This document shows positions 33,640 through 45,775 of a stretch of 64,000 nucleotides of DNA, piece after piece. The stretch spans positions 1,054,001 to 1,118,000 of the forward strand of contig NC_030387.2 in assembly GCF_001625215.2 (NCBI RefSeq), in the 5' to 3' direction. A model generated the notes under the pieces. That model did no database searches. It was given only the letters and a program-made list of their open reading frames with translations, and was not told the origin of the DNA. The position numbers were made by a program, and so were the translations under genes. Position 1 is the stretch's first letter. Every line of letters begins with the position of its first letter. This DNA is from Daucus carota subsp. sativus (taxonomy: Eukaryota > Streptophyta > Magnoliopsida > Apiales > Apiaceae).

Positions 33640-36600
33640 ATGATCAACAAGTCGATTTTTTTCACCTATTTGTACCTGCTAATCTACATTCTGCTCTCTT
33701 CTGGAGTAATATTGTACAACAAGGTAATGCACTTCAGTTTACAGTTGTAATGGCGTTTCTTATTTGACTAATTACAGTAGTTGAATTCTTGTAGTTTTGG
33801 ATTTAAAGTTCTGAACATATGAAAAAGAATTCTTGAGCTTCATATTATAATAATATGATTAATGTCTACAGTGTTTACCTCTACTTGGTAGTAATTGACT
33901 AGTTGTAAACAAAAAACAGTACAGCAATAGTTATTAATTATATACAGAATTAGGATCTCTGTTGATGGACGATTGCTGTGTGTTTATTTTTTAACCTTGA
34001 TTTGAGATATATTTTGTTACTACAGGCCTCTTTCTTTTTGTGATGTTATTTTGTGAATATTTTGTTCGCATACCTGATGCTCCAAGGAATAATAGAAAGG
34101 AATAGACCGAGAGAGAGAGAGAGTGTTAAGGTCAATCTTACTATTAACAACTGGTCTTATTGAGCTGATGCGTCATGGCTCTTACGTCCCGATATGGTTG
34201 GTGACCTTTTCTTTTAAAAAGCCAGATCATCTGTAATAAGTCTGATTCAGAAGCTACACAATTGACTTGGAAAGTGGATCATAATACTTCTTCTGTGTAT
34301 TTGAAATGATTTGCATTGGCCTGTTCAATCAATTTAATGCATATTTGATGACTTAATGTGACGTTTGCACAGTTAGTGTTAACACTTGTCATAAAGATCA
34401 ATAGCCAATCTTTTATTATGATGAATTTTGATTGCAGTGGGTTCTCTCTCCAAAGTATTTCAATTTTCCATTTCCAATAACACTAACTATGATTCATATG
34501 GGATTTTCTGGAGCGGTTGCTTTCTTTCTGATTCGTGTTTTTAAGGTACTGCTTTTTTGTCTGACAATAACAGTTCCAGTCTGCATTTTTTTTGTTTGAC
34601 ATTCTTATGGGAGTAAGGAGTACAGTATGGTTTTTTTTTTGTTCATGTGATCTGTAATTTTACACAATGGTGTTTTTTTTGGTTCACACGATCTGTGATT
34701 TTGTATAATTCTGTACTTATTCTGAATATTTTCTCAGGTCGTGTCTCCAGTAAATATGACATTTGAAATGTAAGTATGATGCGCCTTTTTTTTTTTGTTT
34801 TGACATGACCTTTTTGTGGTGTTGTATCAAGACTCTTATTCTTCTTGTCATTTAATTAATGACACAGATATGCTACATGTGTGGTTCCAATAAGTGCCTT
34901 CTTTGCATCAAGTCTGTGGTAAGAAGTTCTTTCAAGAAGATCTCATATTTATTAGTATGTCCTTGATCATTTAAAATTACTAAAGCTAAGGACAATTTCC
35001 GGGACTTGTGTTGTATATGAATAGACACTAATATTAAGCTCTATGTAATTTCTGAATTGCAAACAGTAACATCCACTTGCCTTTCTTTTCTTGCAACAGG
35101 TTCGGGAACACTGCTTTTTTGCATATATCTGTGGCCTTCATTCAGATGCTTAAAGCCTTGAGTATGAAATTTGACAATGTCATGTTCTTTTCTTGAGCAA
35201 ATATATTTCATTGCTCATGTTTACATTCTGGATGTCACAGTGCCCGTTGCAACACTTTCTGTAGCTGTTTTAGCCGGCACTGATAAATTAAGATGGGACG
35301 TTTTCTTGAACATGATGCTGGTTAGTGCTGGAGTTGTCATCTCCTCATACGGGGAAATCCATTTCAATGTAATCGGTACAACGTATCAGGTTACAGGCAT
35401 CTTCGCAGAAGCTCTGAGGCTAGTTTTAACACAAGTCCTGCTTCAAAAGAAAGGGTTAAATCTTAATCCAATTACCAGCTTATACTACATAGCACCATGC
35501 AGGTACGTTGTATTCTTTCTTAAAAAAGCTTAATAAAGTTAAATTTAAACCATATATCTTTATAGTAGATGGTGAAGTTATGCTAAGCCTGCACATATAT
35601 ATTCCAGAGCTATTTTCATGATTAAACTTTTTTTTATAATACTATTATGTTATTATGATCCTGTTGCTTATAAGCCTTTAGGTACTAATTAGGCACTACA
35701 CAGAAGTCTTTGCAACTGTAGGTTCTCTGTTCATGATAAGTAATGCAACGTGCACTTGTTTTATTCGCAGTTTTGCATTTTTGTTTGTACCATGGTACTT
35801 CTTGGAGCAGCCTGGAATGGAAGTTGCGCAGATTCAGTTTAATTACTGGATCTTTTTCTCTAACGCATTTTGTGCTTTAGCATTAAATTTTTCAATATTC
35901 CTAGTGATTGGTAGAACTGGAGCAGTGACCTTTCGGGTTGCTGGTGTTTTGAAAGACTGGATACTGATTGGCCTTTCAACCATAATATTTCCGGAGTCTA
36001 CCATTAGTGGACTGAACATCACTGGCTATGCAATAGGTATGTTGTTTATTTATTAAAGATCCCAAAATAATTAATCATCATAACCACACTTGTCGAGGTG
36101 TAAAGGAAAGGCAAGATGGTAGCAAATGGCCTAGGCATCCATTAGGCAAATCAAATCAACAGCTCAGTTATTACTTATATACAAAGGCATATATATAGTC
36201 ATATACCTATATAGGGTCGCGCTCTATGGAGAACACGTTTTAGTGTGAGAACACTGAGAACAGATTGTTCTGTTGCAGAACAATACAACATTAAAAAAAT
36301 AAAATAACTGCAAAAGAGTATTGTTCTGTTCTCATTGTTCTCACAACCAAACTGTTCTCACTTGAATCACTGCCTACCTATATATACGTATTATATGTAG
36401 AAATAATCTGATCAATTTAACTGAATATATGATTTTTTTTGTTTGATTAATCATGCAAGTCTTTTAATTGACATAAATAATTCTCATATATTTACTTTCT
36501 TCAGCATTGTGTGGCGTAGTCATGTACAACTACATAAAAGTTAGAGATGGCCGCTTATCTCAACTTTCACTTGAAGATATTCAAGATAGAAGTACAAAGG

Positions 36601-36877
36601 TAAGTCGATGTAATAAGTATGAGTAGTACCTTAGAGCTGCTATTGTGTATCAAGACTTGTTAATATATTTGGGTTTTCGCTTCAGGAATGGAAGTTAGAG
36701 AAAAAGTTGTATGACGTATATACGCCAGATAACAGCAATGGCGATAATGGAAGAACTGGCAGAGGAGTTAACTCTGTCTCTGATCTGAATGTAGATGAAG
36801 AGGCACCTCTAATTTCTTCATTAAGAATGTCTCATCTTGGACGCACACAGCTGAACGGCAGAGATGCATCGTTATGA
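33640..36877 (+). CDS. TPT-family transporter (sugar-phosphate / nucleotide-sugar translocator, At3g17430 type)
   Basis: Nine coding exons: 33640-33723, 34438-34545, 34738-34769, 34868-34918, 35100-35161, 35241-35502, 35771-36036, 36505-36599 and 36686-36877. They join to 383 residues. The protein begins [17 protein letters not shown] and has the family's serial hydrophobic segments: [94 protein letters not shown] and [13 protein letters not shown]. About ten membrane helices are expected (TPT domain, drug/metabolite transporter fold). The tail is acidic and ends with [12 protein letters not shown] residues. Relatives sit in Golgi or related membranes; the substrate of this branch is not established. 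Intron 7 carries a TA-embedded TIR element. The 3' UTR follows to about 37240. Confidence 0.95.
36214..36378. mobile_element. TA-embedded TIR element 7 (165 bp) in intron 7 of the translocator gene
   Basis: Left end GGGTCGCGCTCTATGGAGAA and right end (inverse GGTAGGCAGTGATTCAAGTG) lead into shared TGAGAACAnTGAGAACA arms. Each end meets a short TATATA run. A TTCTGTTGCAGAA palindrome lies inside. The GGGTCGCGCTC end equals that of element 5. Confidence 0.75.
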
Positions 36878-37245
36878 TGGCACACAAATTGACTAACATC
36901 AGAGAATATTCTACTCGCAAACATTAAGCACTGGATGGCTCTACACTGCTCGACACCCTTGTGGCGCAAAAACTTCAAATTACTTTTGAAGTGTAGTGTA
37001 ACTTACTTTTGGATAAAGAATGCTAGAGCATCTTCTTCCTTTATAGGCAACAAACAGAAATTTTACTAACTTTTGATTAAATAGAATTATGCGAGACCTG
37101 CTTATATCTGAGGCTGCAGCTTCATCTACTTCCATAACCTCTTTTACATTAGACTATTGTAATCTTGTCATTTCCTCCCTCTGGCAACAAATATACATCA
37201 CCCATGTTTCACCTCACACTTGCATTGGAGATGTTATTGTTTATA
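36878..37245 (+). other. 3' UTR / spacer after the translocator gene
   Basis: Non-coding sequence after the TGA at 36875; it probably holds the transcript trailer. The 76-codon frame at 37089 has no family signal. Confidence 0.5.
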
Positions 37246-37492
37246 GGGTCCTGGTCCCCAGCACATGTTCAGCACTTTCTGACTGCTCGATGGGTACCGT
37301 AAAATACTCATTTGGGTGATCTAGTTAAAAAATTCGTTCAACGGGCAAATACTCGTTTAGCGGTTAAAAAGCGTCTGACTGTGTTTAAAAATGTTATAGT
37401 CCTGATTGCTGGATATTAATTTAACAGTCAGAAAATTGTACATTGTATAAGAGGTCCCAACATACACATGCAGGTGCTGGGAACCAGGAACC
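37246..37492. mobile_element. Mutator-like MITE with 9-bp TSD
   Basis: Ends GGGTCCTGGTCCCCAGCACA and (inverse) GGTTCCTGGTTCCCAGCACC are flanked by the perfect 9-bp duplication TTGTTTATA (37237-37245 and 37493-37501). A 9-bp duplication is typical of Mutator-like elements. 247 bp, non-coding. Confidence 0.85.
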
Positions 37493-37501
37493 TTGTTTAT
37501 A

Positions 37502-38005
37502 TACCTACAATGTATCACCATATAGGAATAATTAAAGACTAGATTAATACAAGCAAATTAAATCTATGACTTCAGGAAAGGGTACAAACAGATCAAAATT
37601 CAATGAGATGAGAAGGCCACTTATAATTGGTAGAGAATACACAAAATATAAATAGCAAATTAGAAAACTGTGAGCTATCTATAAAAGTCTGCACTTTATT
37701 TCTAAGAACATTTTGCTGGGGATATATTCACGAATTCTGCAAGTGTAGTCTCTTTATCATTACAACACCTTTAAGATAGTTTACAAAGAGAACTTTGGCT
37801 TTCAGATCAATGGAAAAATAAGTACAAACAAACCTCACAATGATTTACATAAAAAATCCACACAGGATATTCACATCTCATCTCGGATAACATCAAAAAA
37901 TTCCGGACAGGTGCGTACTCATCAGTTGCACCCATCCCTACAGTCTTCTCGCATTGATAAAACCAATAGGCCGGAAAAAAGAACATCCTCTTTGAAGCGA
38001 ATGAT
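37502..38005 (-). other. Spacer and 3' UTR of the SNARE gene
   Basis: No separate feature; the part nearest 38006 is the expected trailer of the minus-strand SNARE gene. Confidence 0.45.
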
Positions 38006-41000
38006 TTATACTAGATACTGCCCACTCTTCAAATACAATAGTCTCCTCGCAGTTGGGGCAGGAGGAGCCAATCCTGGAATGTCCCTGATGTCTTTGTTGT
38101 GGGGATTTACAATCTGTGTTGAGTTTTAAAGTTAGAATGGATGGCTGATATAGAAAAAGGAATGGAACCCACAAAGCTAAAAAAATATTAATTTAAGTGA
38201 TATTATACATACTACTTCTATTCAATACAATTTATTAATATAAAAGTACAATCAACCAAAAGACATTCAAAAACAATATTAATATATTCATATATACAGA
38301 AATACAAGTAACCAGTACACATGACATGAAATAAATATCATTATAACAAATCTTAAGGATGAAAATAAAAATTAAAAAACAAATATTATATTGTAAATAA
38401 TAGAACACGTGCCCAAGTACTCAAAATGCAAGTAGCAAGATACAACCAAACTTAAGAAGACTTGAGGCCCTTACCAATAAAATGTTCTGACAGCACAGAA
38501 TTATATACTTGTAAGGTCAACAGATGTTATAAATAGATAGAAATTTTACAAAATTTACCTTCACAATGATTACAGCGATCACACCACATACGACTAAAAA
38601 TAGAAAAAGCATAATGCATTTGTCGGTGGCCACCTGAAAACACATGTAGGTTAGCTGGTTGCAGAATAAAACAAGCAGGAGGATACAATTTACCGCGGGA
38701 GAATATATAGATACCTGCCTACCGATCTCCCTCACAAGCTGTGAGGCCTTCTTGATAGAAAACTGGATTGTATCCAATTCATTAACAATACGTCCCATTT
38801 GATCAGTCTGCAAAAAGTGAAAACAGAATTAAGGCTCGTCCACAATTTAATAGGGGAACAAACATAGCTTTGGATGCTTAGTCGTGATTCATGCATACTC
38901 ACTTGCCCCTTCAACGTAGCAGCAGTCTGTGTTCCCACTTCAACTGTTTCATGAACAACCTGCAAATACTTAGTTTAGACCAAGCACTAGAGTAACTATA
39001 CATATATAAAAAACTGACAATCCACCTGTTTTGACCGTTCTATGGCCCGATCTGTCTCATCCATTGTCTTATTCCCAGCATCAATAAGCTCCTGGTTCGA
39101 CATCGCTACAGAACAGCTCATTTATGTTAGCTATTATAACCAAATGTGCATATAAAATTATAAATCAACTAAAGGCTTTAAAATATCCAGATCACAGCAT
39201 CAATAAGCTCCTGGAAGCTTCAGAAAGCGATCTTACTTGAAGCCATTTGGACATTGTCTTCAGCAGTAGGTTCACTACCACCTCCGGTATCAAAAAGTTC
39301 AGCTTTCTTATTGCCAAGGCTGCTCATGTATCTATATGATAAACAAAATGAGTTTAATATTTATCTGGATGCAAGTCCAGTTTAATAAGGAAGCTAACAG
39401 GACTAGTATGAAAACAAGACTGCAACCAACGACTGACTAGTGACTAATGCCCTGTAACTTGGGGCGACTAGAAATAAATTTGTTTCAGTTACCAGAATAA
39501 CATTTAACTAACTAATAGAATAGTACTAGCCACTGGCATTATGCACAAATATCATGCCCATCAGTTAAGTAGATGCCTAAGAACATACAATCTATCTCCA
39601 GGATCCAGATCTTCATGCTATAACTTCATCACTCCATTAAGTTTCCGATAGGGGCAGAAAGAATAAGTACATGTCAAAACCATATTGGTTCAAACATTAC
39701 TGGTTCACATGCATAGAGTGATGATGAACTCGTTTAAAAAAAAAAAAAAAAAAAAAAGAATCAGTAGATAGACTTACGTTTTTCTTAAGGAAACATAGGA
39801 ATTCAGCTCCTTGATCTACAGCCGTACATGAATCCAAAAACAGAAAAGGTCAGGACAGAAGCTTCAATTGCTACAAATTGCATAGGTGTCTTAAGCTTTT
39901 AAGTATGCTTAAACAGATTTCAAATGGCCGATGCAAGCCATATCGTATTAATCAAACTATAATACCTAAAATAAACCCAGTTAAATAATATTTCAACGGT
40001 AGCAGAGACAACAAAAGGCATATATGAAACACTCTTTCTGAGCTTCTGAAATACAACATCAAGCACCCACAGAGAAACATCATCTGGAGGCCGTTCCATT
40101 GACCCAATATCCCCTTTACACGAATCAGATTTGGTAAAACTTTGTTCATAACACAATTAGCAACATGCAACATCATATATACTTATTTACAATGTATTGT
40201 TCCCAGACAAAATCTCTTTTGTGGAGCCTAGTCAATGAACACAATATAAAACCCTATGGCTATTTGTGGTTTAAGGGATTATAATCCAAGGATCATCATC
40301 TCAAGAAAATATTTCCATTGCAGGTTAAACACAAGATGTTTGTTTGTTGGAGGAAGTACTATAAAATCCCATCAAAAAGATCATTTTTAATCCCCCTTAT
40401 CACCGGAGGCCCGGACTATTTTCCTCTGTAAATTATTACAGAACATATAGAGATTAGATTCTAGGGAATATAGTCTAATCGCAAACTTATTCCCTTAACA
40501 CAAACATAGGCTAAATATGATAATTACACTTTAAGACGAAATTAGAAAACCCAAATCTGACAATCTATTAAACAACTTGCATATTAAATGTGTTTAAAGG
40601 AAATTACCATCGACTGTTTTTCATCATTGAGTTGTTTGTTGACCTCAGGAGCATTTCGACCCTCCTCATCTTTTATTTCACGATCAAACTCTTTAATTAA
40701 CCTGCAGACGGCATATAGCTGTGAGATATTAAGTATCCATTAGATGCAGTACAAGCAAAAGTCTCAACAGCCACCCATGGACCAAACATGCACACAAAAC
40801 ATATAGTCGACTGCGAACTTCCTTCAAAGTAAAAGTATAATCCAATAACGAAATCAAGGTGTTCACTTTTACACTAACATTTCTGTTTATATCTTTTGGC
40901 GTATGGAACGAGGTAATACTGCTAGATGGTTCTAAGAGAATTTCCTTTATTTATATTGAGATCTCACAACTATAATTGTTACATAAGAGAAAAAGAGAAC

Positions 41001-44000
41001 AAACCTTTTACATTCTCTCATCTTTCCTGTAAGTTCTTCCAGCTGCTTGCTTTGCCTACTGGAGTCTTTAATCTTATCCAACTTCTGGAAGCCATTTCTT
41101 CATCACCAATTTAGCAATACAAAATGACAAAAGTCAATATTCATATAGCAATAAGCCCATCAAATAAAATGTGATTATATGAATATATAATTGTTCAGCA
41201 AAGCCCAAAGAAGAATCAGTATATGACGATCACTTAGCATTGAATATCATTTATACTGACAGCAAAACTGGAATGTCTTAATTTAACATAAAAGGCATCC
41301 CTATCAAAATAGTTGCATTTTCTTTTTACCCAAAAATTGGACAGGGTATGGACCTGTGAGCTGTAGGTTTTGCTTTTATGGTACATAAAACGCTCTCTCA
41401 TCCTACCCAAACCCCTTCTATCAATATAATTTGACTTACAGCTGCTCAATGCTCAGTACTTCATCACCAAGGCGTGTATACGCACAATATACAAATCAAA
41501 ATTTATTTATTTTTATTTTTGTGAAAAACAATCCAACTCAACACCCTATTTTAACATCATACCCCAAGGGTGTTAATTACCAAGCACATACGAGCAACCA
41601 TGCATCATATCACATAACTAGTTCTTCAAAATATCACACAATTATGAAAACATCAGAACCAGAGGAATAGTGAGGTACAGTTTTAGAAAAGGCAACAACT
41701 GAAAGATGTAGTGAGGTACAAATTTAGAACACACAGAATACTATAATATGGAAATAAACCAAATTATTTCAACTTGACACCCTAAAGGGAAAAAATTGCA
41801 GCAGAAAATTAGAACACAACCTTAAGCGATAAAAAGGTCCTAACTATCACGCGTTTTTGCTTGATCATGAAATTGGTACTATAGCCTGCAAGTTTCATCT
41901 TAGTTTAATAAACTGAACCTGCAATTCTATGTACTAGCTGTTAGCATAGCATAGCCCTTCCCAATTATGTGATCTGTGTTCCTCATCTTCCCTATATTTA
42001 TGCACGTATGTGACTCTACCTATATATACAGCTAATACAAAAGCAAATGTAATCTACTTCTGCATTTTCCGAGTAACTCGAGTACTCGACATCATAATAC
42101 ATGTATATATGTGTTGATAAATTCTGAAGATGCATTTTTTTTCCTTTTCATTTTAAATAAAAATGAAAATGTCGAACGGAACTGAAGGGGAAAACGTGAC
42201 ACGCCCTTGTGTTTGTAGTAAACACCTCTGTATCATGTTTTCTTGTGAAATTAACGGCCATTTACTTTGTTTTTGATATTTTGCGCATTATATCTTAAAA
42301 ATTTGACATATAGGGCCACCGTCACTTAAGCACCATCATTTTGCTTACGTCAACTATAATCCGCAAACAAATACTCCTATAAAACCCTACACGTCAGGCA
42401 TTAATATTCATACTAAATTCCAACAAAGCGCATACTCATACTCGTACAACATAATTCCACTGGACCTACATTATCTACAGTCGACCAGTGTAAATACATA
42501 AGCATGCTATCGATCCTACACTCATAACTAACAGTCTCCTCCGCCCTCAGTTCACATAATTTTTCCGCGAATCATAAAATTCTACTAATCACATTTCAAT
42601 TTCGTAAAATTACACATTTCCAGGTTGTTATTTATACCCTTTCATTCTAAAACCAAATTCAACTTCACTAACAATAATCACAGATCCACATTTCTCAAAA
42701 ACGATAATTAACATAACTACTAGAGTTGATAAAATATAGACACACGAATATGTATGTACACGAATATAGCTGTAGGTTTTGCTTTTATGGTACATAAAAC
42801 GCTCTCTCATCCTACCCAAACCCCTTCTATCAATATAATTTGACTTACAGCTGCTCAATGCTCAGTACTTCATCACCAAGGCGTGTATACGCACAATATA
42901 CAAATCAAAATTTATTTATTTTTATTTTTGTGAAAAACAATCCAACTCAACACCCTATTTTAACATCATACCCCAAGGGTGTTAATTACCAAGCACATAC
43001 GAGCAACCATGCATCATATCACATAACTAGTTCTTCAAAATATCACACAATTATGAAAACATCAGAACCAGAGGAATAGTGAGGTACAGTTTTAGAAAAG
43101 GCAACAACTGAAAGATGTAGTGAGGTACAAATTTAGAACACACAGAATACTATAATATGGAAATAAACCAAATTATTTCAACTTGACACCCTAAAGGGAA
43201 AAAATTGCAGCAGAAAATTAGAACACAACCTTAAGCGATAAAAAGGTCCTAACTATCACGCGTTTTTGCTTGATCATGAAATTGGTACTATAGCCTGCAA
43301 GTTTCATCTTAGTTTAATAAACTGAACCTGCAATTCTATGTACTAGCTGTTAGCATAGCATAGCCCTTCCCAATTATGTGATCTGTGTTCCTCATCTTCC
43401 CTATATTTATGCACGTATGTGACTCTACCTATATATACAGCTAATACAAAAGCAAATGTAATCTACTTCTGCATTTTCCGAGTAACTCGAGTACTCGACA
43501 TCATAATACATGTATATATGTGTTGATAAATTCTGAAGATGCATTTTTTTTCCTTTTCATTTTAAATAAAAATGAAAATGTCGAACGGAACTGAAGGGGA
43601 AAACGTGACACGCCCTTGTGTTTGTAGTAAACACCTCTGTATCATGTTTTCTTGTGAAATTAACGGCCATTTACTTTGTTTTTGATATTTTGCGCATTAT
43701 ATCTTAAAAATTTGACATATAGGGCCACCGTCACTTAAGCACCATCATTTTGCTTACGTCAACTATAATCCGCAAACAAATACTCCTATAAAACCCTACA
43801 CGTCAGGCATTAATATTCATACTAAATTCCAACAAAGCGCATACTCATACTCGTACAACATAATTCCACTGGACCTACATTATCTACAGTCGACCAGTGT
43901 AAATACATAAGCATGCTATCGATCCTACACTCATAACTAACAGTCTCCTCCGCCCTCAGTTCACATAATTTTTCCGCGAATCATAAAATTCTACTAATCA

Positions 44001-44193
44001 CATTTCAATTTCGTAAAATTACACATTTCCAGGTTGTTATTTATACCCTTTCATTCTAAAACCAAATTCAACTTCACTAACAATAATCACAGATCCACAT
44101 TTCTCAAAAACGATAATTAACATAACTACTAGAGTTGATAAAATATAGACACACGAATATGTATGTACAAGAGATAGAGAGGGAGGGAGAGGG

Positions 44194-44249
<56 letters not shown>

Positions 44250-44266
44250 AGAGAGAGCGAGAGAGG

Positions 44267-44310
<44 letters not shown>

Positions 44311-44396
44311 CAATACGCAAGGACACGAAAATTGTCGCGAATTTCAGTGTGGATCTGTTCCAACTGAGGACTCATCGGCAAATCAGAAGTCGGCAT
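38006..44396 (-). CDS. NPSN13: Novel plant SNARE (Qb-SNARE, NPSN11/12/13 group)
   Basis: Ten coding exons on the minus strand: 44396-44317, 41097-41005, 40701-40608, 39815-39778, 39331-39237, 39105-39026, 38959-38903, 38807-38715, 38633-38559 and 38113-38006. They join to 270 residues, the family length. The protein starts MPTSDLPMSPQLEQIHTEIR and has an N-terminal helical region, a SNARE motif over exons 6-8 (DETDRAIERSKQ, GTQTAATLKGQTDQM with the central-layer glutamine, LDTIQFSIKKASQLV) and a C-terminal membrane anchor (LFLFLVVCGVIAVIIVKIVNP). NPSN proteins take part in membrane fusion, including at the cell plate with the syntaxin KNOLLE. Which of the three paralogues this is cannot be settled by eye; NPSN13 is chosen from the gene neighbourhood. 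Intron 1 is 3.2 kb and contains a 1.4-kb duplication and a (CT)n tract. Confidence 0.93.
41359..42760. repeat. Direct 1.4-kb duplication in SNARE intron 1, copy 1
   Basis: From AGCTGTAGGTTTTGC to ACACGAATATGTATGTACA the sequence recurs at 42768-44169 with a constant offset of 1409 bases. I found no substitutions or indels on reading the two copies side by side. It has no coding capacity beyond chance frames. Confidence 0.95.
42768..44169. repeat. Direct 1.4-kb duplication in SNARE intron 1, copy 2
   Basis: Second copy. Only seven bases (CGAATAT) separate it from copy 1, and it ends exactly where the (GA)n microsatellite begins. Confidence 0.95.
44170..44310. repeat. (GA)n microsatellite at the 5' splice site of SNARE intron 1
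   Basis: About 140 bp of GA units with a few GGGA and GCGA interruptions. On the gene's sense strand it is a (CT)n tract that begins a few bases after the exon 1 donor at 44316. Confidence 0.95.
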
Positions 44397-44746
44397 TTTC
44401 GCCGGCGAGGAGCTATTATCTGTGAATCAAACAATCCCTGGAAATTGTTTGTTAATCAGGGCATTGTAAACTCAAGAATCGAAATAAAAAATGAAAGAAT
44501 TAAAAATAAAAATTGTTGTTGTTGTTATTGTTCGGAGTAACAGATGTGGAGAGAGTTGTAAAAAATGTACAGGTGTGTAATGTGTGTGTATCGTTGGCAA
44601 GAATGTTTTTTGTGATGAGCTGGTGACAGGTTCTCTTGCTAGCTAGTTTATGAATGAGAGACTTTATCCAATCTTATATTTATCGGAAACGCTACTGAGC
44701 TCGAATTTTTTATTGCTGATTTTGAAAATCCGAGTATGGAATATAT
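44397..44746 (-). promoter_or_regulatory. Leader / promoter region of the SNARE gene
   Basis: Minus-strand upstream sequence of the SNARE ATG. A (GTT)n-like short run lies near 44512-44530. No certain TATA box is seen. Confidence 0.35.
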
Positions 44747-45080
44747 TGGCCGTGTTTGGAAGTTAGCGGTTTGGGAAAAAATTAGAAGTTTGTGGTGAGT
44801 TAGAGGTTTGACCATTTCAATCTGCTAATGATAGTGGATTGAAATAGAGGTTTGGCCTCAAAAAGCTAATTTTCAAAAAGTTAATTTGAGGAGTTTTTTG
44901 GGTTAACGGTTTTGATATGTGCCATAAAAAACTAATGAAACAGCTATTTACCAAACAGTTTTATAAGAAACCGTTAATTCAATCCGCTAGTCAAAACATG
45001 TATTGCAATCCGCTAGTCAAAATATCTAATTGAATCCGCTAATCAGTAACAGCTAATTTCCAAATTGAACCATTTTGAAG
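44747..45080. mobile_element. MITE with GGCCGTGTTTGG end
   Basis: Left GGCCGTGTTTGGAAGTTAGC is partly inverted at the right (AACAGCTAATTTCCAAATTG). The subterminal TTAGCGGTTT/ATCCGCTAGTCAAA motifs are repeated. The borders and superfamily are uncertain. Confidence 0.5.
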
Positions 45081-45765
45081 CGCAGTAATCTTCCCATTAA
45101 CCGAGTCCGCAACCAAAATATTAAGAAAATCAGAAGGGACGTAATAGGACCCCTCTACATACTGATGATGTTTAGTTGGGTTTAAAAGTCCAATATCTGA
45201 ATTTATAGTTTGAAACATTTATTCATGTTATTATGAAAAAGATTAATAAATATTTATTAAAATTTGTGAATACTAGTTTTTGTTTCACACTTTCATTTTT
45301 TTGTCGAACAATTTAATCAGCAAGTTTGATATGTTATCTAAATGTGCTAAGAAACTCACATTTAGATCATGTATCACGCATATCCACAAATTTGCTAGGC
45401 ATCACCTATTTTGAGGTTATTTATTCAATATTTATGAATAAAAAATTCATATTTCTCCATCTTTTTTTTAACTTTTCGCTCCTCTTCCACCTTCTTTCTC
45501 AGATTTTAATAAATATAATATAAACACTGTTTATAGAATTTAAAATGATTGTGCAATATTAATAATCAATAATAATATTAAATAAAATGAGTAGATCACA
45601 TTTAATTGAACATTTGATTTTTTTTTTTAAGATTATTTAGTTAATTAATTGATTCGATTTCTGAATACTCATCTAAGTTGAGCACTAAATGAATTAAATA
45701 AATCAAATTATATGCTCTAAACAAGATTATGTTTGTCCGAGTTTGTTTAATTCAGTTCGAGATGT
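45081..45765. other. Gene-free AT-rich spacer
   Basis: No gene or repeat recognised; chance frames only. Confidence 0.4.
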
Positions 45766-45775
45766 TAATAAAATC

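Noticed and set aside
41431..43079. Two identical 79-codon frames (41431 and 42840)
   Set aside because: They are identical only because they lie in the 1.4-kb duplication. They have no family signal and lie in an intron.
44037..44425. Frames made of Ser-Leu or Arg-Glu repeats
   Set aside because: They are translations of the (GA)n tract in SNARE intron 1.
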